In this document: piece after piece, positions 6,267-7,545 of the stretch
Layout: each line of letters opens with the position of its first letter
Position numbering within the stretch: position 1 is the stretch's first letter
Source: Candidatus Bathyarchaeota archaeon
GTDB lineage: Archaea > Thermoproteota > Bathyarchaeia > TCS64
Assembly: GCA_014730055.1 (NCBI GenBank)
Contig: WJIV01000112.1
Span: 1 to 7,545, forward strand
Length of the DNA: 7,545 nucleotides
Direction of reading: 5' to 3'
Program-made: the position numbers and the translations under genes
The notes under the pieces: generated by a model
What the model was told of the DNA's origin: nothing
What the model saw: only the letters and a program-made list of their open reading frames with translations
Databases searched by the model: none

Positions 6267-6992
6267 CTATAGTTCTTTTGATCTATCTCTAAGATAACAG
6301 ACGTAAGAAGGTTTATCAAAGTAGGAGAATTTTGATGCAGAAACCTCATAATTTCTAGTACCTCCAGATTCATTGAGATCTAAGTTGAAAAGATGATAGC
6401 CCCCATCACCATATAAGGTATCTTTGGATTCTGAGATTCTTCTACTTGTTGCTTCACCCAGTGCCCTAATAATGGAGCAACCTAATTCATCACATTCCAT
6501 CATATCCAACAGCGAGCTATTAGCATAAACCACAGCATCTCCTGAGAGGATGAAGATGCCATCTCGGCTGCTTTCTACCATCTTCTTGTAAAGCTGCTCT
6601 ACCAGCCGCTTCTCAGCAAGTCCTCTGATCCGGTTTAGCAGTACCCTAAAATGACCAGGCCCAGACTCCTTCTTAATATAATCATCAATACCTGATGCAA
6701 AGGCTGACTCCGCTATCTCCTCGCTACCATAACCTGTGTAGAGAATTAACGGCACATCACTAAATTTCCTCAGCCTCCCAGAGAACTCTATGCCCGACAT
6801 CTCATCCATGATATAGTCAGTAATGACTATGTCAAAGTCCTCGATCATCAGCCTCTGTAGTGCAGTTGATGGGCTTGTGGAGCCTTCTATCTTTATACTA
6901 TCATCGAACTTTTCAAGGAAAATCTTGGTGAACTCTAATTGATACTCCTGATCATCTAGGTAAAGGACCTTGATCTGCTTTTTGAGGCTCAC
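6267..6992 (-). CDS. REC-PAS response regulator, second copy
   Basis: A 241-residue protein. The receiver domain covers about residues 4-125: LDDQE acidic pair, phospho-acceptor Asp59 in IVITDYIMD, Thr86 in LILYTGYG, Lys108 in DYIKKESGP. It is followed by a PAS domain (about 134-238), from SSRDGIFILSGDAVVYAN to YVCYLRDRSKEL. As in the protein at 886-1731 there is no kinase, HTH or enzymatic output domain. The two share the unusual segment DYxxKExxPxHxRVLxxRI, so they are paralogues. The start is GTG at 6992, with AGAAGGA 8 nt upstream, and the REC fold begins at once. A TTG at 7019 would add nine residues but lacks such a site. It is divergent from the FAD oxidoreductase gene and shares its regulatory spacer. 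It ends with TAG, with a second in-frame TAG three codons on. Confidence 0.85.
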   Translation of the reverse strand: MSLKKQIKVLYLDDQEYQLEFTKIFLEKFDDSIKIEGSTSPSTALQRLMIEDFDIVITDYIMDEMSGIEFSGRLRKFSDVPLILYTGYGSEEIAESAFASGIDDYIKKESGPGHFRVLLNRIRGLAEKRLVEQLYKKMVESSRDGIFILSGDAVVYANSSLLDMMECDELGCSIIRALGEATSRRISESKDTLYGDGGYHLFNLDLNESGGTRNYEVSASKFSYFDKPSYVCYLRDRSKEL

Positions 6993-7000
6993 TTCTGTTT

Positions 7001-7047
7001 TCCTTCTAATACTCAACAAATATACGCAGGTTTAATATGAATATACC
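7001..7047 (-). promoter_or_regulatory. Promoter and ribosome binding site of the second REC-PAS gene
   Basis: Minus-strand GGTATATTCATATT (7034-7047) is a TATA-like element. Initiation would be near 7016, giving a leader of about 24 nt that contains AGAAGGA (7001-7007), 8 nt before the GTG at 6992. Another TATA-like stretch, CATATAAAG at 7078-7086, is possible. Confidence 0.4.
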
Positions 7048-7074
7048 TTCACAAGAGGAGGGGGTTAAACCTGC
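7026..7074. promoter_or_regulatory. Perfect 10-bp inverted repeat in divergent promoter region
   Basis: GCAGGTTTAA at 7026-7035 and its exact reverse complement TTAAACCTGC at 7065-7074, with 29 bp between them. The left arm lies just downstream of the REC-PAS TATA-like element; the right arm lies immediately upstream of the TATA box of the oxidoreductase gene. It is placed to act as a shared operator for both genes. Confidence 0.5.
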
Positions 7075-7079
7075 TCAGC

Positions 7080-7087
7080 TTTATATG
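7080..7087 (+). promoter_or_regulatory. TATA box of the FAD oxidoreductase gene
   Basis: TTTATATG centred near 7083. Transcription should start near 7109, about 9 nt before the ATG at 7118. No Shine-Dalgarno site is visible, which fits a short-leader message. Confidence 0.45.
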
Positions 7088-7090
7088 AAC

Positions 7091-7105
7091 AGCTAAATTT
7101 TAGCT
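7091..7105. promoter_or_regulatory. 7+1+7 palindrome AGCTAAA-T-TTTAGCT
   Basis: Perfect palindrome lying between the TATA box and the predicted transcription start of the oxidoreductase gene. This is the usual site for an archaeal repressor that blocks polymerase recruitment. It is distinct in sequence from the inverted repeat at 7026-7074. Confidence 0.45.
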
Positions 7106-7117
7106 ATTGATTAGAAA

Positions 7118-7545
7118 ATGGTAGAGAACCCTCACAAGATCCCTAGGAACCCAGAGTCCTTCTGGATAGCCACGACCCCTAGCACCAGCTACCCCTCACT
7201 AAAAGAGTCAATCAAAGTCGACGTAGCTGTGGTTGGTGCCGGGATAGCCGGTGTGACCACCGCCATACTCCTCAAAGAGGAGGGGAACAGTGTCGCACTG
7301 CTTGAACGCGATGGGGTTGGAACTACATCTACTGGGTACACAACAACCAAGATAACCTCCCAGTACCATTTGAAGTACCATGAACTCATCGAAAGCGTTG
7401 GACTTGATAAGGCCCGGTTACACGGAGAGGCTAACTAGTACGGGATTAAATTGGTAGAGGAACTCGTCGATAGATACGGGATTAAATGCGATTTCAAGAG
7501 GGTTCCAGCATTCGTCTACGCCCGAGACGGAGAATCGCTCGATAG
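7118..7545 (+). CDS. FAD-dependent oxidoreductase (DAO family), interrupted by in-frame UAG, 3' end beyond window
   Basis: N-terminal part of a DAO-family flavoprotein. An N-terminal PESFWIATTPSTSYPSL segment is followed by the dinucleotide-binding Rossmann motif VAVVGAGIAGVTTAILL (GxGxxG at residues 40-45) and acidic Glu63 in LLERD, which should contact the FAD ribose. Then comes GTTSTGYTTTKITSQY. These match the flavoproteins that often carry a C-terminal Rieske [2Fe-2S] domain; the C-terminus is outside the window. Codon 107 (7436-7438) is TAG, right after LHGEAN. The same frame continues for 35 codons to the window edge with family-like sequence (YGIKLVEELV, IKCDFKRVPAFVYARDGE). From memory, relatives have Gln after Asn here, so CAG to TAG is the simplest change; amber decoding and sequence error are alternatives. 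If UAG ends translation, the 106-residue product would be non-functional. The gene is visibly more GC-rich than the intergenic DNA and the small gene. Confidence 0.75.
7439..7487 (+). repeat. 13-bp in-frame direct repeat TACGGGATTAAAT
   Basis: Exact copies at 7439-7451 and 7475-7487, 36 nt apart and in the same frame, each encoding YGIK. The first copy abuts the in-frame TAG (CTAG-TACGGG), and the second is preceded by the similar ATAGATACGGG. Confidence 0.6.

Noticed and set aside
7118..7438. Treating the 106-codon frame as a complete small FAD-binding protein
   Set aside because: It would be only half of a flavin-binding domain, and the same frame continues past the TAG with family-like sequence.
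1..7545. Genome-wide UAG reassignment to a sense codon
   Set aside because: Three genes here end naturally at UAG at family-typical lengths, one with two UAGs three codons apart, so UAG acts as a stop in at least these genes.

Overview
The window looks archaeal. It encodes a type IV pilin with the archaeal class III signal segment and a FilR1-type winged-helix regulator, a family known mainly from methanogens and their relatives. Promoters are TATA-like with very short or no leaders, TTG and GTG starts are common, and AGG/AGA/ATA codons are frequent. A methanogen-related euryarchaeote is the best guess, but lineage cannot be fixed from this sequence.

Layout. 90-539 (-): secreted pilin-like protein behind a clear TATA box. 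540-885: AT-rich, no gene seen. 886-1731 (-): REC-PAS response regulator without a classical output domain. 1868-3997 (+): a close cluster of a CBS-pair protein, a free-standing B3/B4 (PheRS-beta-like) domain protein and a class IV (branched-chain type) aminotransferase, ended by oligo-T tracts. 4192-5821 (-): a FilR1-type regulator whose 3' end overlaps the start of a UbiA-family prenyltransferase. 5976-6245 (+): a small AT-rich helical protein of unknown function, divergent from the regulator. 6267-6992 (-): a second REC-PAS protein, convergent with the small gene. 7118 to the window end (+): the N-terminal part of an FAD-dependent oxidoreductase, interrupted at codon 107 by an in-frame UAG where relatives, from memory, carry glutamine; the frame stays open to the edge.

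The two divergent intergenic regions hold the most structure. Between the FilR1 regulator and the small gene lie two copies of the perfect palindrome ACAATATTGT, 31 bp apart (about three helical turns), plus three copies of TTGTTCTA. Between the second REC-PAS gene and the oxidoreductase lie a perfect 10-bp inverted repeat (GCAGGTTTAA/TTAAACCTGC) and a separate 7+1+7 palindrome between the TATA box and start of the oxidoreductase gene.

The window is rich in signalling genes: two REC-PAS proteins and one dedicated transcription factor lie next to metabolic genes (aminotransferase, prenyltransferase, flavoenzyme). The most informative item to follow up is the in-frame UAG: nonsense mutation, assembly error, or amber decoding (for example pyrrolysine). 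UAG also ends three apparently normal genes here, so it is unlikely to be a sense codon throughout the genome.
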